From Stenotrophomonas maltophilia (GTDB lineage: Bacteria; Pseudomonadota; Gammaproteobacteria; Xanthomonadales; Xanthomonadaceae), in assembly GCF_025642255.1 (NCBI RefSeq), contig NZ_CP106759.1, positions 1,887,501 through 1,951,500 on the forward strand: DNA of 64,000 bases, read 5' to 3'. This document shows positions 1 through 8,423 of this stretch, one piece after another. Within the stretch, counting starts at the first letter, position 1, and the number at the start of each line of letters is the position of its first letter. The notes beneath the pieces are model-generated. The model was given only the letters and a program-made list of their open reading frames with translations. It ran no database searches and was not told the DNA's origin. The position numbers and the translations under genes were made by a program.

Positions 1-273
1 CTCCAGCGCCTGCAGGGCGGCGGCCTTGGCTGCCTCTTCGCTGAGCTCGCCGGTACCGGCCAGGCGGTGGTAGTGCTGGACAATGCCGTAACTCAGTTCG
101 ACCTGGGTCTTCAGCGAGGTCTTGCGCGTTTCAGTCAGGTCGAGGTACTGCATGCGGGCGGCGATCACCGACAGCGCGACCACGCCCAGCGCGATGAGCA
201 GCGTGAGCAGATTGAGCTTGCGCCGGACGGAGAGATTGCTGAAGTAGTGTTGCCAGCGATGCATGAGGTTCAT
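1..273 (-). CDS. methyl-accepting chemotaxis protein, N-terminal part (cut by window edge)
   Basis: The 91 N-terminal residues of a chemoreceptor; the rest lies beyond base 1. Residues 1-16 form a basic cytoplasmic start and residues 17-38 a transmembrane helix. They are followed by a segment with RMQYLDLTETRKTSLKTQVE and then GTGELSEEAAKAAALQALE. That layout (arginine/glutamate-rich helix, then G-x-LSEEAA) is typical of the single-Cache (sCache_2) periplasmic ligand domain. Two ATG codons are possible (273 and 264) and neither has a strong ribosome site. A sigma-28-like promoter lies upstream at 345-371. Family-level confidence is good; ligand unknown. Confidence 0.75.
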   Translation of the reverse strand, partial: MNLMHRWQHYFSNLSVRRKLNLLTLLIALGVVALSVIAARMQYLDLTETRKTSLKTQVELSYGIVQHYHRLAGTGELSEEAAKAAALQALE

Positions 274-344
274 CGAGCAGGACCAGTTTGAAGCAGGCGG
301 GCGGCGCCGAGCCGGCCACGGCGGAATACACCATGACACCCCCG

Positions 345-371
345 TTATCGGCCGCGGGCGCGCGGGATTGA
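345..371 (-). promoter_or_regulatory. candidate sigma-28 (FliA) promoter for the sCache receptor
   Basis: On the minus strand TCAATCCC, an 11-base spacer, then GCCGATAA. The -10 is perfect and the -35 keeps only the TCAA core. It lies about 64 bases upstream of the receptor ATG. Confidence 0.6.
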
Positions 372-501
372 GGTGGAGTGCCGGAACGCATTCAGGTTTC
401 CTTGCAGCGGCGGCTGCGGCGCTGCCTGCGGCAGGCTTTTGAAGCGACGGCAACGGCAACGGCAACGGCAGGTCATGGCGATGGGGTGTCATGGATTGGC
501 C

Positions 502-599
502 GGGTCGGGGTGGGCAGGCAGGACACGCCGTGAACCCATCCATGGGGGCTCGATGGCGCCATCCATGGCGCCAACGGTCCTGCCTGCCCACCCCGACCC
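502..599. repeat. inverted repeat with 23-base perfect arms
   Basis: Arms 502-524 and 577-599 are exact reverse complements (GGGTCGGGGTGGGCAGGCAG plus GAC). The interior carries the near-palindrome GGCGCCATCCATGGCGCC. Read on the minus strand, its core (GCGCCATGGATGGCGC, then CGAGCC, then TTCACGGCGT) matches the repeat at 776-869 on the plus strand. The two are opposite-facing members of one family. Confidence 0.85.
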
Positions 600-658
600 A
601 CCCCGCCAGGGCTGCACTTCGACGGACGGCAAAGGCGTTGGGTTTCCAAGTGGAAAGA

Positions 659-699
659 GGGGTCAGATCCGTTTTCCTGCGGAAAACGGATCTGACCCC
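659..699. repeat. perfect 19-base hairpin (GGGGTCAGATCCG type)
   Basis: Arms 659-677 and 681-699 are exact reverse complements around a 3-base loop. This kind of GGGGTCAGATC palindrome is a common dispersed intergenic element in Stenotrophomonas and relatives. It sits between the two facing repeats at 502-599 and 776-869. Confidence 0.85.
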
Positions 700-775
700 C
701 GAAGTGGCCTGGCTTTTGCTTTTTGCTTTCTTTCTTCAATCCGGGGTGGACGCGCACGGAAACTGTCCGTGGCCG

Positions 776-869
776 GGAGGGTGGGTCGCGCAGGGGCGTA
801 AGCGCCATGGATGGCGCGCCCGAGCCTACAGGGACGTATTCACGGCGTCCCCTGCGCGACCCACCCTCC
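776..869. repeat. inverted repeat with 21-base perfect arms
   Basis: Arms 776-796 and 849-869 are exact reverse complements (GGAGGGTGGGTCGCGCAGGG plus G). The interior has GCGCCATGGATGGCGC and ACGTATTCACGGCGT, shared with the repeat at 502-599 in reverse orientation. Confidence 0.85.
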
Positions 870-949
870 TGGCCCAAACGAAGGAAATCCGCAGCTCTCC
901 GCGGCCACTCCGAGGGGCTTCGCCGTTGGCTGGACAATCAGATGCCCCT

Positions 950-984
950 TAAACGAAAACGCCCCGGCGCAGGGCCAGGGCGTT
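950..984 (-). terminator. rho-independent terminator of the PAS receptor gene
   Basis: Minus strand: an 11-base stem AACGCCCTGGC/GCCGGGGCGTT (one G-U pair) with a 5-base loop, followed by TTCGTTT. It begins 14 bases after the stop at 998. Confidence 0.75.
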
Positions 985-997
985 GTCGTGCGTCAGG

Positions 998-3385
998 TCA
1001 GGCAGGAATCAGAACTCCTGCCAGTCTCCGTCGGCCAGTTCCGCGGCCATCGGGCGACCGCCGCTGCTGCGGCGGTAGGCATGGTGCAGCCGGCGCCGGG
1101 GCGGCGGGTGCAGCGGTGCGCGGGGCGGGGGCGGCGACGCGGGGCGCGACCACGGTTTCGGCTTCATCGAGCACGAAGATGGACACCGCTTCACTCAGAT
1201 GGCCTGCCTGTTCCTCCATGGCCCGCGCAGCGGCGGTGGCTTCCTCCACCAGCGCGGCATTCTGCTGGGTGGTCTCGTCCATCTGCACCACGGTCTGGTT
1301 GACCTGCTCGATGCCGGCGCTTTGTTCCTGCGAGGCCGCGGAAATCTCGGCCATGATGTCGGTTACGCGCTGCACCGAGGCGACGATCTCGCCCATGGTG
1401 GCCCCGGCCTTGTGCACCAGCGCAGAACCATCGGCGACCTTGCCCACCGAGTCGTCGATCAGGCCCTTGATCTCCTTGGCGGCAGCGGCCGAACGCTGGG
1501 CGAGGGTGCGCACTTCGCTGGCGACCACCGCAAAGCCGCGGCCCTGTTCACCGGCACGGGCGGCCTCGACCGCGGCGTTGAGGGCCAGGATGTTGGTCTG
1601 GAAGGCGATGCCGTCGATGACGCTGATGATCTCGGCGATCTTCTTCGAGGAAGCTTCGATGGCGGACATGGTGGTGACCACCTGGCCGACCACTTCGCCG
1701 CCCTGGGAGGCGACGCCATGGGCACCGATGGCGAGCTGGTTGGCCTGGCGGGCGTGCTCGGCGTTCTGGCGCACGGTGGAGGTCAGCTCCTCCATCGAGG
1801 CGGCAGTTTCTTCCAGGTTGGCGGCCTGCTGTTCGGTACGGCGCGACAGGTCGTTGTTGCCGGAGGCGATCTCGCCGGCGGCAGTACTGATTGCCCGGCT
1901 GGACTGCTTGATGCGGGTGACGATCTCGCTCAGCTGCGCGGCAGTGGCATTGGCATCGTCACGCATGCGTGCGAATACGCCCTGGTAGTCGCCATGCATG
2001 CGCACGGTGAGGTCACCCTGCGACAGCGCGGCGAGCAGGCCGGAAATCTGTTCGATGCTGCCGGCGTTGGCGTCGAGCAGGCCGTTGATCTGCTGGGCCA
2101 GCTGCAGGAAGAAGCCTTCCTTGTCGCTGGTTTCGATCCGGCCGGACAGGTCGCCGACGGCGGCGCGGGCGATCACCCGGGCCACTTCGGCCTCGACCTG
2201 CGCTTCCTGGGTACGGTCACGCCATTCCACCACGCAGCCGACGGTGTCGCCGTCCTCGTTGCGGATGGTCGACACGACCTGGGCGAACTGGGCATCGCCG
2301 TACTGCATCGGGCGGCGGGCCACGCCGTGCTGCTTGAGGTTCGCCAGCAGGGACGGGTCCATCTCGCCACGGTGTTCCAGCACCGTGACCGGCTTGCCGA
2401 TCAGCGAGTCCTGCGCATCGAAGTCAGGCAGGTCGCGGCGCACATCGTCCTGGTACTGGCTCAACGTCTGCTGCAGGGCACGGTTGCTGTAGACGATGGT
2501 GTTGTTGGCATCGGTCAGGTAGACGCCGGTCGAACTGTAATCCAGCGCGGTCCGGATGCGCAGGTTCTCACGGGCGATGGCCTGGTCGGTCTCGATGCGC
2601 TCACGCAGATCACGCTGCATGCGCTGCATGGCCTGCATCAGTTCGCCCACTTCATCCTGGCGGCTGACATCGATGTGACCGTCGAGCTTGCCGCCGGCGA
2701 CATCATTGGCCACCGAGACGGCACCACGCACGCTGCCGACGAGGGCGCGGGCGAACAGCCACACCAGCACCAGGCCGAGCGCGGCGCCACCCAGCAGGGC
2801 GATCACGGTCAGGACGGACGAAGCGGCATAGGTGGATTCGGCCTGTTCGCGCGAGGCGCGTGCGAGGCGGTTGTCTTCGGCAATCAGGGCTTCCAGCGCC
2901 GCGGCGGCCTTGCGGTGCTTGGTGCGGGTCTCGCCGACGAAGGTATCGATGGCGTCGTCCGGCAGGTCCAGTTCCAGCATCTCGGTGACGCTGTCGTAGG
3001 AGGCCAGTGCGTCCTTCCAGTCCTTGGCGAAGGTGTCGAACAGCTTCTTCTGCTGGGCGTTGTCCACCAGCTTCGGATAGTCCTTGATGGAACTGTCCAT
3101 GCTGGTACGCAGCGCGGCAGCCTGCTTGCGCGCGTCGGCCTTGACGTCATCGCTGGCACGGATCAGCTGCTGGTAGGCACTGTTGCGGTACTCGCCGAGC
3201 ATGCCGCGCATCTCGCCGGCCAGGCGGATGCTTTCCATGCGCGATCCGGCCAACTCGGTGGTGACGTTGTTCAGCGAATGCAGGCCACGATAGGCGACGA
3301 TGCCCTGCAGCAGCATCACCAGCAGGATGACGCCGAAGGTCACCATCAGCTTCGGCATCAGTTTCAGGTTGTTGATCCAAGGCAT
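998..3385 (-). CDS. methyl-accepting chemotaxis protein with PAS domain; C-terminal frameshift
   Basis: Inner-membrane chemoreceptor, 795 aa as read. TM1 is at about 11-31 and TM2 at 190-212, with a helical periplasmic domain between them. HAMP follows, then a PAS-like domain (about 280-390), HAMP-like segments, and a long MA signalling domain with the hairpin tip [25 protein letters not shown] ribosome site precedes the ATG. The reading frame ends in an arginine/proline-rich tail after PAPAAP and stops at 998. In the adjacent frame the same DNA continues as [13 protein letters not shown] and stops at 1009. DWQEF is the usual CheR/CheB-tethering pentapeptide and is intact in the receptor at 8424-10667. 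A one-base gain, for example in the C5 run at about 1127-1131, would explain it. Real mutation or sequence error cannot be told apart here. It may be cotranscribed with the OB-fold gene upstream. Confidence 0.9.
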   Translation of the reverse strand: MPWINNLKLMPKLMVTFGVILLVMLLQGIVAYRGLHSLNNVTTELAGSRMESIRLAGEMRGMLGEYRNSAYQQLIRASDDVKADARKQAAALRTSMDSSIKDYPKLVDNAQQKKLFDTFAKDWKDALASYDSVTEMLELDLPDDAIDTFVGETRTKHRKAAAALEALIAEDNRLARASREQAESTYAASSVLTVIALLGGAALGLVLVWLFARALVGSVRGAVSVANDVAGGKLDGHIDVSRQDEVGELMQAMQRMQRDLRERIETDQAIARENLRIRTALDYSSTGVYLTDANNTIVYSNRALQQTLSQYQDDVRRDLPDFDAQDSLIGKPVTVLEHRGEMDPSLLANLKQHGVARRPMQYGDAQFAQVVSTIRNEDGDTVGCVVEWRDRTQEAQVEAEVARVIARAAVGDLSGRIETSDKEGFFLQLAQQINGLLDANAGSIEQISGLLAALSQGDLTVRMHGDYQGVFARMRDDANATAAQLSEIVTRIKQSSRAISTAAGEIASGNNDLSRRTEQQAANLEETAASMEELTSTVRQNAEHARQANQLAIGAHGVASQGGEVVGQVVTTMSAIEASSKKIAEIISVIDGIAFQTNILALNAAVEAARAGEQGRGFAVVASEVRTLAQRSAAAAKEIKGLIDDSVGKVADGSALVHKAGATMGEIVASVQRVTDIMAEISAASQEQSAGIEQVNQTVVQMDETTQQNAALVEEATAAARAMEEQAGHLSEAVSIFVLDEAETVVAPRVAAPAPRTAAPAAPAPAAPCLPPQQRRSPDGRGTGRRRLAGVLIPA

Positions 3386-3445
3386 GGGCGTTGCGATCTC
3401 CTAAGGCAGACGCGCACGGGCATCGGGCCCGGTTGCGGCGGCGGC

Positions 3446-3469
3446 CACGCCGGCACCAGGACCGGCGTG
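3446..3469 (-). terminator. hairpin between the OB-fold gene and the PAS receptor
   Basis: An 8-base perfect stem CACGCCGG/CCGGCGTG with an 8-base loop and no T-run, so it may only attenuate read-through from the upstream gene. Confidence 0.35.
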
Positions 3470-3487
3470 ACTGCGACGGACAGCGGA

Positions 3488-3871
3488 TTACTTGATGTTG
3501 GCCAGCTTCAGGCCGGCCGGCGAGCTGACTTCGATCTCGGCGCGCGAGGCATCACGCTGGATCTTGCCGATCACGCACACGGTCTTGCCTTCCAGCGTTT
3601 CCAGCGGGAACGAGAACTTGCTGCGGTTTTCACCGGCGATGCGCGCCGAGAAGGTGTGGCGCGGGAAAGCGCCGCCCATGTACAGGAACGTCGGCTGGCC
3701 TTCGGAACCTTCGGCGAAGCGGGCCTTCTCGACCTTGCCGCAGACCATGCCGTCCTTGCCCACCGAGCGCGGGGCCAGTTCCGGCGGGATCATGTCCGAG
3801 GACTGGGCGAGGGCGGACGACGCGGTGGTGGCCAGGGCGGCAGCCGAAACGAGCGCGAGCAGGGACTTCAT
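3488..3871 (-). CDS. secreted OB-fold-like protein of unknown function
   Basis: A 127-aa protein starting MKSLLALVSAAALATTASSALA, a clear Sec signal peptide cleaved after ALA. The mature part runs from VCGKVEKARFAEGSEGQPTF through HTFSARI and KTVCVIGKIQ to AEIEVSSP. This arrangement, with G-x-I near the end and E(I)xVSSP, resembles periplasmic OB-fold proteins. The ATG at 3871 is chosen over an upstream start because it gives the signal peptide and has GGAG 12 bases upstream. A sigma-28-like promoter at 3945-3971 precedes it, so it may be coexpressed with flagella. No specific function is recognised. Confidence 0.75.
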   Translation of the reverse strand: MKSLLALVSAAALATTASSALAQSSDMIPPELAPRSVGKDGMVCGKVEKARFAEGSEGQPTFLYMGGAFPRHTFSARIAGENRSKFSFPLETLEGKTVCVIGKIQRDASRAEIEVSSPAGLKLANIK

Positions 3872-3944
3872 CGGGGTGGTTCTCCGGGAGGGTGATGGTT
3901 TTTTGCCGGTGGTACGCGTTCCCGCGCGGCCGGCCTCTGTCCCC

Positions 3945-3971
3945 CTATCGGCACCGCCGCAGGGAACTGAA
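3945..3971 (-). promoter_or_regulatory. candidate sigma-28 promoter for the OB-fold gene
   Basis: Minus strand TTCAGTTC, 11-base spacer, GCCGATAG, about 70 bases upstream of the ATG. The -10 matches 7 of 8 and the -35 5 of 8 of the FliA consensus. Confidence 0.6.
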
Positions 3972-4007
3972 GGGTTTCGTGACAGCAACGTGAAGCGGTA
4001 CGCAGAC

Positions 4008-4499
4008 TCAGGCGGCGGCGTCCTCGAGCAGGGCCGGCTGGCCCATGTCCGCGCTGTCCAGCAGGGTCTCGATGTCCAGCAGGATCAGCATGCGGTCGTC
4101 CTGGGTGCCGATGCCCGAGATGAACCGGGTATCGACCGCAGCGCCGAACTCAGGGGTCGGGCGGATCTGTTCGGACGACAGCGGGATGACGTCCGAGACG
4201 CTGTCCACCACGATGCCGACCACGCGGTCATCGACATTGAGCACGATCATCACGGTAAAGGCGTCGTAGCGCGCGTTCTCCAGGCGCAGCTTCAGGCGCA
4301 GGTCGATCACCGGCACGATGGTTCCGCGCAGGTTGATTACGCCCTTGATGTAATCCGGTGCGTCCGGCACCCGGGTGACGGCATCGTAGCCGCGGATTTC
4401 CTGCACCTTGAGGATATCCACGCCGTAATGCTCGGCGCCGAGCGTGAAGCTGAGGAATTCGCCGCCGGCGCTGGCGGCGGAGCGGGTCTGGTCGTTCAT
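4008..4499 (-). CDS. cheW: chemotaxis coupling protein CheW
   Basis: 163 aa, the length of a stand-alone CheW with short tails. Residues 13-150 form one CheW domain: EFLSFTLGAEHYGVDILKVQEI, then VPDAPDYIKGVINLRGTIVPVIDL, then RMLILLDIETLL. CheW links receptors to CheA in polar arrays. It is monocistronic with its own sigma-28 promoter (4542-4568). In Pseudomonas the equivalent cheW follows parP directly; here it lies about 9 kb beyond parP, past the second cheA and two receptors. Confidence 0.95.
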   Translation of the reverse strand: MNDQTRSAASAGGEFLSFTLGAEHYGVDILKVQEIRGYDAVTRVPDAPDYIKGVINLRGTIVPVIDLRLKLRLENARYDAFTVMIVLNVDDRVVGIVVDSVSDVIPLSSEQIRPTPEFGAAVDTRFISGIGTQDDRMLILLDIETLLDSADMGQPALLEDAAA

Positions 4500-4541
4500 C
4501 GAGGGGTCCTGGTTCTGCCGGAAGTCCCGGTGTCAGGCTCG

Positions 4542-4568
4542 ATATCGGCCCCGCGCGGGGGGACTTTA
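4542..4568 (-). promoter_or_regulatory. sigma-28 promoter of cheW
   Basis: Minus strand TAAAGTCC, 11-base spacer, GCCGATAT, about 43 bases upstream of the cheW ATG. One of the best FliA matches in the window. Confidence 0.8.
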
Positions 4569-4636
4569 GGCAGGGCCGTGACAGGACATTCCCGTCTGGT
4601 GAGGACCGGATGGCGCCAGGCCACGGCCGGCGCCAG

Positions 4637-5410
4637 CTACATCTCTCCGTTCCGGCGTGCCTTGCGCTGGCGGTCGATCCGGAAGATGTAGCGCTGGATG
4701 GCGCTGTCGCCACCGCGAGGCAGGCTGTCGAAGCGCATCCCCACGCGCTTGATTTCGGTACCGTTGGGCTGGCGCTGCGGCAGCAGGTTGCAGACCACCA
4801 GCTCGATATCCAGATCCGGCCCATCCGACAGCGACAGCACCGCCGCGTAGCGCTGCTGCAGGCCGAACACGGCGCAGTCGCTGGGCACCGCGACGGCAAG
4901 GCCACCGCCGCTGATGTCCACCACGCGCATCGACAACGCCTCGGGGCGTCCGTCCGCAGCCGGCAGCAGCAGCTGGGGCGAGTCGGTGATGGGGGTTTCC
5001 AGCCGGTACAGTTCGCGCCGCTGCAGATGCATCAGTTCCTCTGGCAGCGCAGCGCGGAAGGCGACGTGGCCGTCGTTGTCCACGCGCTGCAGCCCATGCA
5101 GACGGAAGCGCACCAGCACGCGCTCAAGCTGGGCGAAACACAGCACATGATCGGCCTGCTCGGCTGCCCGGTTGGACGCCTCCTGCGGGCTGCCATCGAT
5201 CAGCAGCACGTCCTCGTCTTCGTCCAGTTCCAACAGCGCGGTCGGGAACGAGCGATCACGGCCGTCGATATGCGCGTTTATCAGGGAGCGCTGCTCGATC
5301 AGCGAGCGCAGCAGCTGCCGCAGCTGGCGCGGATTACGGACCAGGAAGCGTTCATCCGCGGCGTCGGCCGCATGGACATCGTGCACTGCTGTGTCGTTGC
5401 CGTCGGACAT
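4637..5410 (-). CDS. ycgR: flagellar brake protein YcgR (PilZ)
   Basis: 257 aa. The N-terminal YcgR domain (PilZN) covers about residues 20-125. A C-terminal PilZ domain follows with both cyclic-di-GMP motifs intact: RELYR (132-136, RxxxR) and DISGGG (165-170, DxSxxG). On binding cyclic-di-GMP, YcgR proteins act on the motor to slow or bias swimming. The ATG at 5410 is chosen although a GTG at 5476 is in frame, because the sigma-28 -10 element (5466-5473) would overlap that GTG. Its FliA promoter fits coexpression with stator and receptor genes. Confidence 0.9.
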   Translation of the reverse strand: MSDGNDTAVHDVHAADAADERFLVRNPRQLRQLLRSLIEQRSLINAHIDGRDRSFPTALLELDEDEDVLLIDGSPQEASNRAAEQADHVLCFAQLERVLVRFRLHGLQRVDNDGHVAFRAALPEELMHLQRRELYRLETPITDSPQLLLPAADGRPEALSMRVVDISGGGLAVAVPSDCAVFGLQQRYAAVLSLSDGPDLDIELVVCNLLPQRQPNGTEIKRVGMRFDSLPRGGDSAIQRYIFRIDRQRKARRNGEM

Positions 5411-5465
5411 GGAATCTGTGGTCAGGGGCGGGCGCCTGCGCGCGCCGGCGCGTGGCTCGATGGGG

Positions 5466-5492
5466 ATATCGGCCACCGCGCCGGATTATGAA
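5466..5492 (-). promoter_or_regulatory. candidate sigma-28 promoter of ycgR
   Basis: Minus strand TTCATAAT, 11-base spacer, GCCGATAT. The -10 is excellent and the -35 poor (3 of 8). Position relative to the ATG at 5410 is about 56 bases. Confidence 0.5.
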
Positions 5493-5551
5493 GTGTGAGT
5501 TTCATCACCTTCCATCGGCCGGGCCGGGATCGAAGGAATGGGCCGAAGGCA

Positions 5552-7744
5552 TCATTCCTCGATACCGGCGATCTGCCGCACACGCTGCATCACCGCCCGA
5601 TTGTCGTCCCCTCCGTGCAGGTGGAAGCGCGCTACCGCGGCCGCCAGCAGCTGTGCCTGTTCGGCCATGCCGTGGGTGGCCGCGGTGGACGCCTCCACCA
5701 GCGTGGCGTTCTGGCGGGTGCTGGCGTCCATCTGCGCGATGCTCTGGTTCACCTGCTCGATGCCCATGCTCTGTTCCTGCGAGGCGGAGGAGATCTCGCC
5801 CATGATCTGGTTCACCTGCTGCACCGCGGCCACGACCCGCTGCATGGTGCTGCCGGCCTGTTGCACCAGTGCGGCGCCATCGCTGACCTTGCCGACAGAG
5901 GCGTCGATCAGGCCCTTGATCTCCTTGGCAGCACCCGCCGAGCGTTGGGCGAGGGTGCGCACTTCGCTGGCGACCACGGCAAAGCCGCGGCCCTGCTCAC
6001 CGGCACGGGCGGCTTCGACCGCGGCATTGAGGGCCAGGATGTTGGTCTGGAAGGCGATGCCGTCGATGACGCTGATGATCTCGGCGATCTTCTTCGAGGA
6101 GGCTTCAATGGCGGACATGGTGGTGACCACCTGGCCGACGACCGTGCGCCCCTCGCCGGCGATGTCGGCCGCATCGGTGGCCAGCTGGTTGGCCTGCCGC
6201 GCATGTCCCGCGTTCTGGCGCACCGTCGCGGTCAACTCCTCCATGGTGGCGGCGGTTTCCTCCAGGCTGGCCGCCTGCTGTTCGGTACGGCTGGCCAGGT
6301 GGCCGTTACCCTGCGCCAGTCCGGCGGCGGCGCCGGTGAGGCGGCTGGAGGCTGCCTGGATGCTGCCGACGATGCGGGTCAGCTCGGCGATGGTGGTGTT
6401 GGCATCGTCGCGGATGCGGGCGTAAACGCCGTGGAAGTCGCCCTGCATCTGCACGGTGAGATCGCCGCGCGAGAGCGAGGACAGCAGCTGCGAGATCTGC
6501 TCGATGCTGCGTGCGTTGGCATCCAGCAGGCCGTTGAGGCGTTCCGCCAGCTGCAGGAAGAAGCCTTCCTTGCCAGCGGTGCCGACGCGGCCGCTGAAGT
6601 CGCCCTGCGCGGCGGCATCGACGATATGGCCGAGTTCTTCTTCGACCTCGATCTCGGCTGTGCGGTCGGCCCACTCCACCACGAATCCCTGGCGCTGTTC
6701 GTCGTCGCCGATGATCGGATTGACGATCAGCTGCAGGGCCCGGCCGCCGACGCGGATCTGCGTGCGGTAGGTGCCGGTGAGGCGGTCGAGCAGGGTGGCC
6801 TGGTGGGCCGGATTGCGGTGGAAGATGTCGATGTTGCGGCCCAGCAGGTCGGCGGCGCTGAACTGCGGCAGGTCACGGCGCAGGTCGGCTTCGGCGGCGG
6901 CCAGCATTTTCTGCAGTGGGCGGTTGACGAAGACGATGTTGCGGTCACGGTCAGCGATCATCACGTTGGTGGTGACATCGTCCAGCGCGCTGCGGATGCG
7001 CAGCGATTCGCCACTGGCCGCCAGCTCGCGCTGGCGGCGGTGCAGCAGCCGGGTGCTGGCCTGGACCAGGGCGGCGGCCAGCGAGTCCTGCGGGAACTGG
7101 CTGGCATGCAGCGCCTCGGGCAGGGGCTGGTCGTCGGCCAGGCCGCGTGCCAGGTGTGCCAGTTGCTGCGGGTCGTGGCCGAGCAGCAGAAGCTGGCGGC
7201 GCATCTGGACGGCCATCACCGACAGCAGGCCGGCCTCGATGGTGACGTACAGGGCGTGCAGGACCAGCACGCCCAGACCACTGCCGGCGGCGAATACCGG
7301 GTACGGCAGGCCGCGCGTCTGCAGGGCGAAGAACAGCACGTGATGCACGGCAATCGCCACGGCGGCCACCACGATCGGCAGCCAGTCGCGGTAGTACAGC
7401 AGCAGTGCGATCAGCACGATGACCGTGAAGTGGGTCTCCAGCTGTCCGTGCGTCTGGTGGATCAAGGTGGCCGACAGCACCATCCACGCCAGCGCTGTCG
7501 TGCAGCGGCTGAGGCGGCTGCCGGGTTGCAGGTGGACCTGCACCGCGCTGACCAGCAGCGCGGGCAGTGCGACCAGCAGCCACGGTGTCCATTGACCATG
7601 GCGCACGGCCAGTGCCAGCGAGGCCAGGACCAGCCCTGCACTGACCAGCAGGAACAGGCGGTCGGCACCCGCGGCCAGCGTGCGCAGGTAAGGCGGTGTC
7701 GGCTGACCGGTCGGCGCGGCGGTATTACGGGTGGAGGCATGCAT
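5552..7744 (-). CDS. chemoreceptor with multi-pass membrane N-terminus and PAS domain
   Basis: 730 aa. Residues about 28-185 contain five or six closely spaced transmembrane helices with no large periplasmic loop, so sensing is probably intramembrane or cytoplasmic. A PAS-like domain follows (about 250-370, [20 protein letters not shown]), then HAMP-like linkers and an MA signalling domain with the tip [20 protein letters not shown]. There is no DWQEF tail; it ends [15 protein letters not shown] strong AAGGAG lies 6 bases before the ATG, inside the end of the 157-aa gene upstream (3-base gap), so the two are coupled. The signalling domain is almost the same as in the receptors at 998 and 8424. 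Confidence 0.92.
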   Translation of the reverse strand: MHASTRNTAAPTGQPTPPYLRTLAAGADRLFLLVSAGLVLASLALAVRHGQWTPWLLVALPALLVSAVQVHLQPGSRLSRCTTALAWMVLSATLIHQTHGQLETHFTVIVLIALLLYYRDWLPIVVAAVAIAVHHVLFFALQTRGLPYPVFAAGSGLGVLVLHALYVTIEAGLLSVMAVQMRRQLLLLGHDPQQLAHLARGLADDQPLPEALHASQFPQDSLAAALVQASTRLLHRRQRELAASGESLRIRSALDDVTTNVMIADRDRNIVFVNRPLQKMLAAAEADLRRDLPQFSAADLLGRNIDIFHRNPAHQATLLDRLTGTYRTQIRVGGRALQLIVNPIIGDDEQRQGFVVEWADRTAEIEVEEELGHIVDAAAQGDFSGRVGTAGKEGFFLQLAERLNGLLDANARSIEQISQLLSSLSRGDLTVQMQGDFHGVYARIRDDANTTIAELTRIVGSIQAASSRLTGAAAGLAQGNGHLASRTEQQAASLEETAATMEELTATVRQNAGHARQANQLATDAADIAGEGRTVVGQVVTTMSAIEASSKKIAEIISVIDGIAFQTNILALNAAVEAARAGEQGRGFAVVASEVRTLAQRSAGAAKEIKGLIDASVGKVSDGAALVQQAGSTMQRVVAAVQQVNQIMGEISSASQEQSMGIEQVNQSIAQMDASTRQNATLVEASTAATHGMAEQAQLLAAAVARFHLHGGDDNRAVMQRVRQIAGIEE

Positions 7745-7747
7745 GCG

Positions 7748-8221
7748 CTACTCCTTGTGGCATGGGCAATGATGGGAAAGGATCACGGGCGCCTGTGCAT
7801 TGCGCAGCAGCCCCGCAACCAGTGGAGCGGCTGCGAGCGGACGGCCGCCGCAGCCCGCGTCGAGAAGGGAGGGCCCGGCATAGACAAGGCGCTGCTGGTA
7901 CAGCACCAACCATTCGAAGGGCAGCGGCGTGCGGGCCTCCCGCAGGTCGATGCCGTCGGGTGTGCGCGCCGGTGGGGCGCAGCCACAGACGATGGACTGC
8001 CGCAGCAGCAGGGGATGCTGGTGGCTGGCGGCAAGCACGGCGGGCGACAGCTGCGCCAGCACGTCCGCGGCGCGCCAGCGGCCGGCCGGTGGCTGTGAAG
8101 CATCGGCCTGCGCCCACAGCGCGGCGAGGGTCCATCCCAGCCACGCAGCGAGCAGCAGCACGCCGGCCAGCATTCGCCCACGCTGTACCGGTATCGGGTC
8201 GGGGTCGTTGCTGGCTGGCAT
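7748..8221 (-). CDS. 157-aa membrane-anchored cysteine-containing protein, unrecognised
   Basis: Not recognised as a known family. Residues 1-16 are a basic cytoplasmic start, 17-37 a single transmembrane helix, and the remainder probably periplasmic. Cysteines occur as CGC (about 79-81), CGG (123-125) and CPC in the extreme C-terminal HHCPCHKE. A metal- or redox-binding role is possible but unproven. It lies 3 bases upstream of the multi-pass receptor and shares its sigma-28-like promoter, so it may be an accessory of that receptor. Confidence 0.7.
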   Translation of the reverse strand: MPASNDPDPIPVQRGRMLAGVLLLAAWLGWTLAALWAQADASQPPAGRWRAADVLAQLSPAVLAASHQHPLLLRQSIVCGCAPPARTPDGIDLREARTPLPFEWLVLYQQRLVYAGPSLLDAGCGGRPLAAAPLVAGLLRNAQAPVILSHHCPCHKE

Positions 8222-8248
8222 CGCTGGCTCGCGTAGGACCGTGTCCCG

Positions 8249-8275
8249 TTAGCGGCGAGCGGCGGCTGAACCTGA
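8249..8275 (-). promoter_or_regulatory. candidate sigma-28 promoter for the 157-aa gene and receptor
   Basis: Minus strand TCAGGTTC, 11-base spacer, GCCGCTAA, about 28 bases before the ATG at 8221. Confidence 0.55.
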
Positions 8276-8371
8276 AGAAAAATTCAATCAGTTGGCCGGG
8301 GCAACGCTGGAACTGTGATGCGTTGCGACGACCGGCGAGGAGTCACGGCGATCAGACCGGGCCGGTCGAGG

Positions 8372-8403
8372 GTCGGATCCCTGCCAGTGTGCAGGAATCC
8401 GAC
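8372..8403 (-). terminator. hairpin downstream of the DWQEF receptor gene
   Basis: Two 13-base arms (8372-8384 and 8391-8403) pair with one wobble around a 6-base loop, 20 bases after the receptor stop. There is no T-run, so it is a possible terminator or RNA-stabilising hairpin. Confidence 0.4.
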
Positions 8404-8423
8404 GCGTCCCAGTTCCGATGAGG

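Larger units (their letters stand above)
372..949. other. gene-free stretch filled with inverted repeats
   Basis: No credible gene on either strand between the receptor promoter at 345-371 and the terminator at 950-984. It holds three perfect inverted repeats, listed separately (502-599, 659-699, 776-869). Confidence 0.7.

Noticed and set aside
1199..3895. Long plus-strand open frame opposite the PAS receptor (and similar ones at 5495-8098 and 8826-10727)
   Set aside because: Mirror image of receptor codons (repeated GGDDGGD-type low complexity), no ribosome site or family match.
4637..5476. Longer YcgR starting at the GTG at 5476
   Set aside because: The sigma-28 -10 box would overlap this start; the ATG at 5410 fits the family better.
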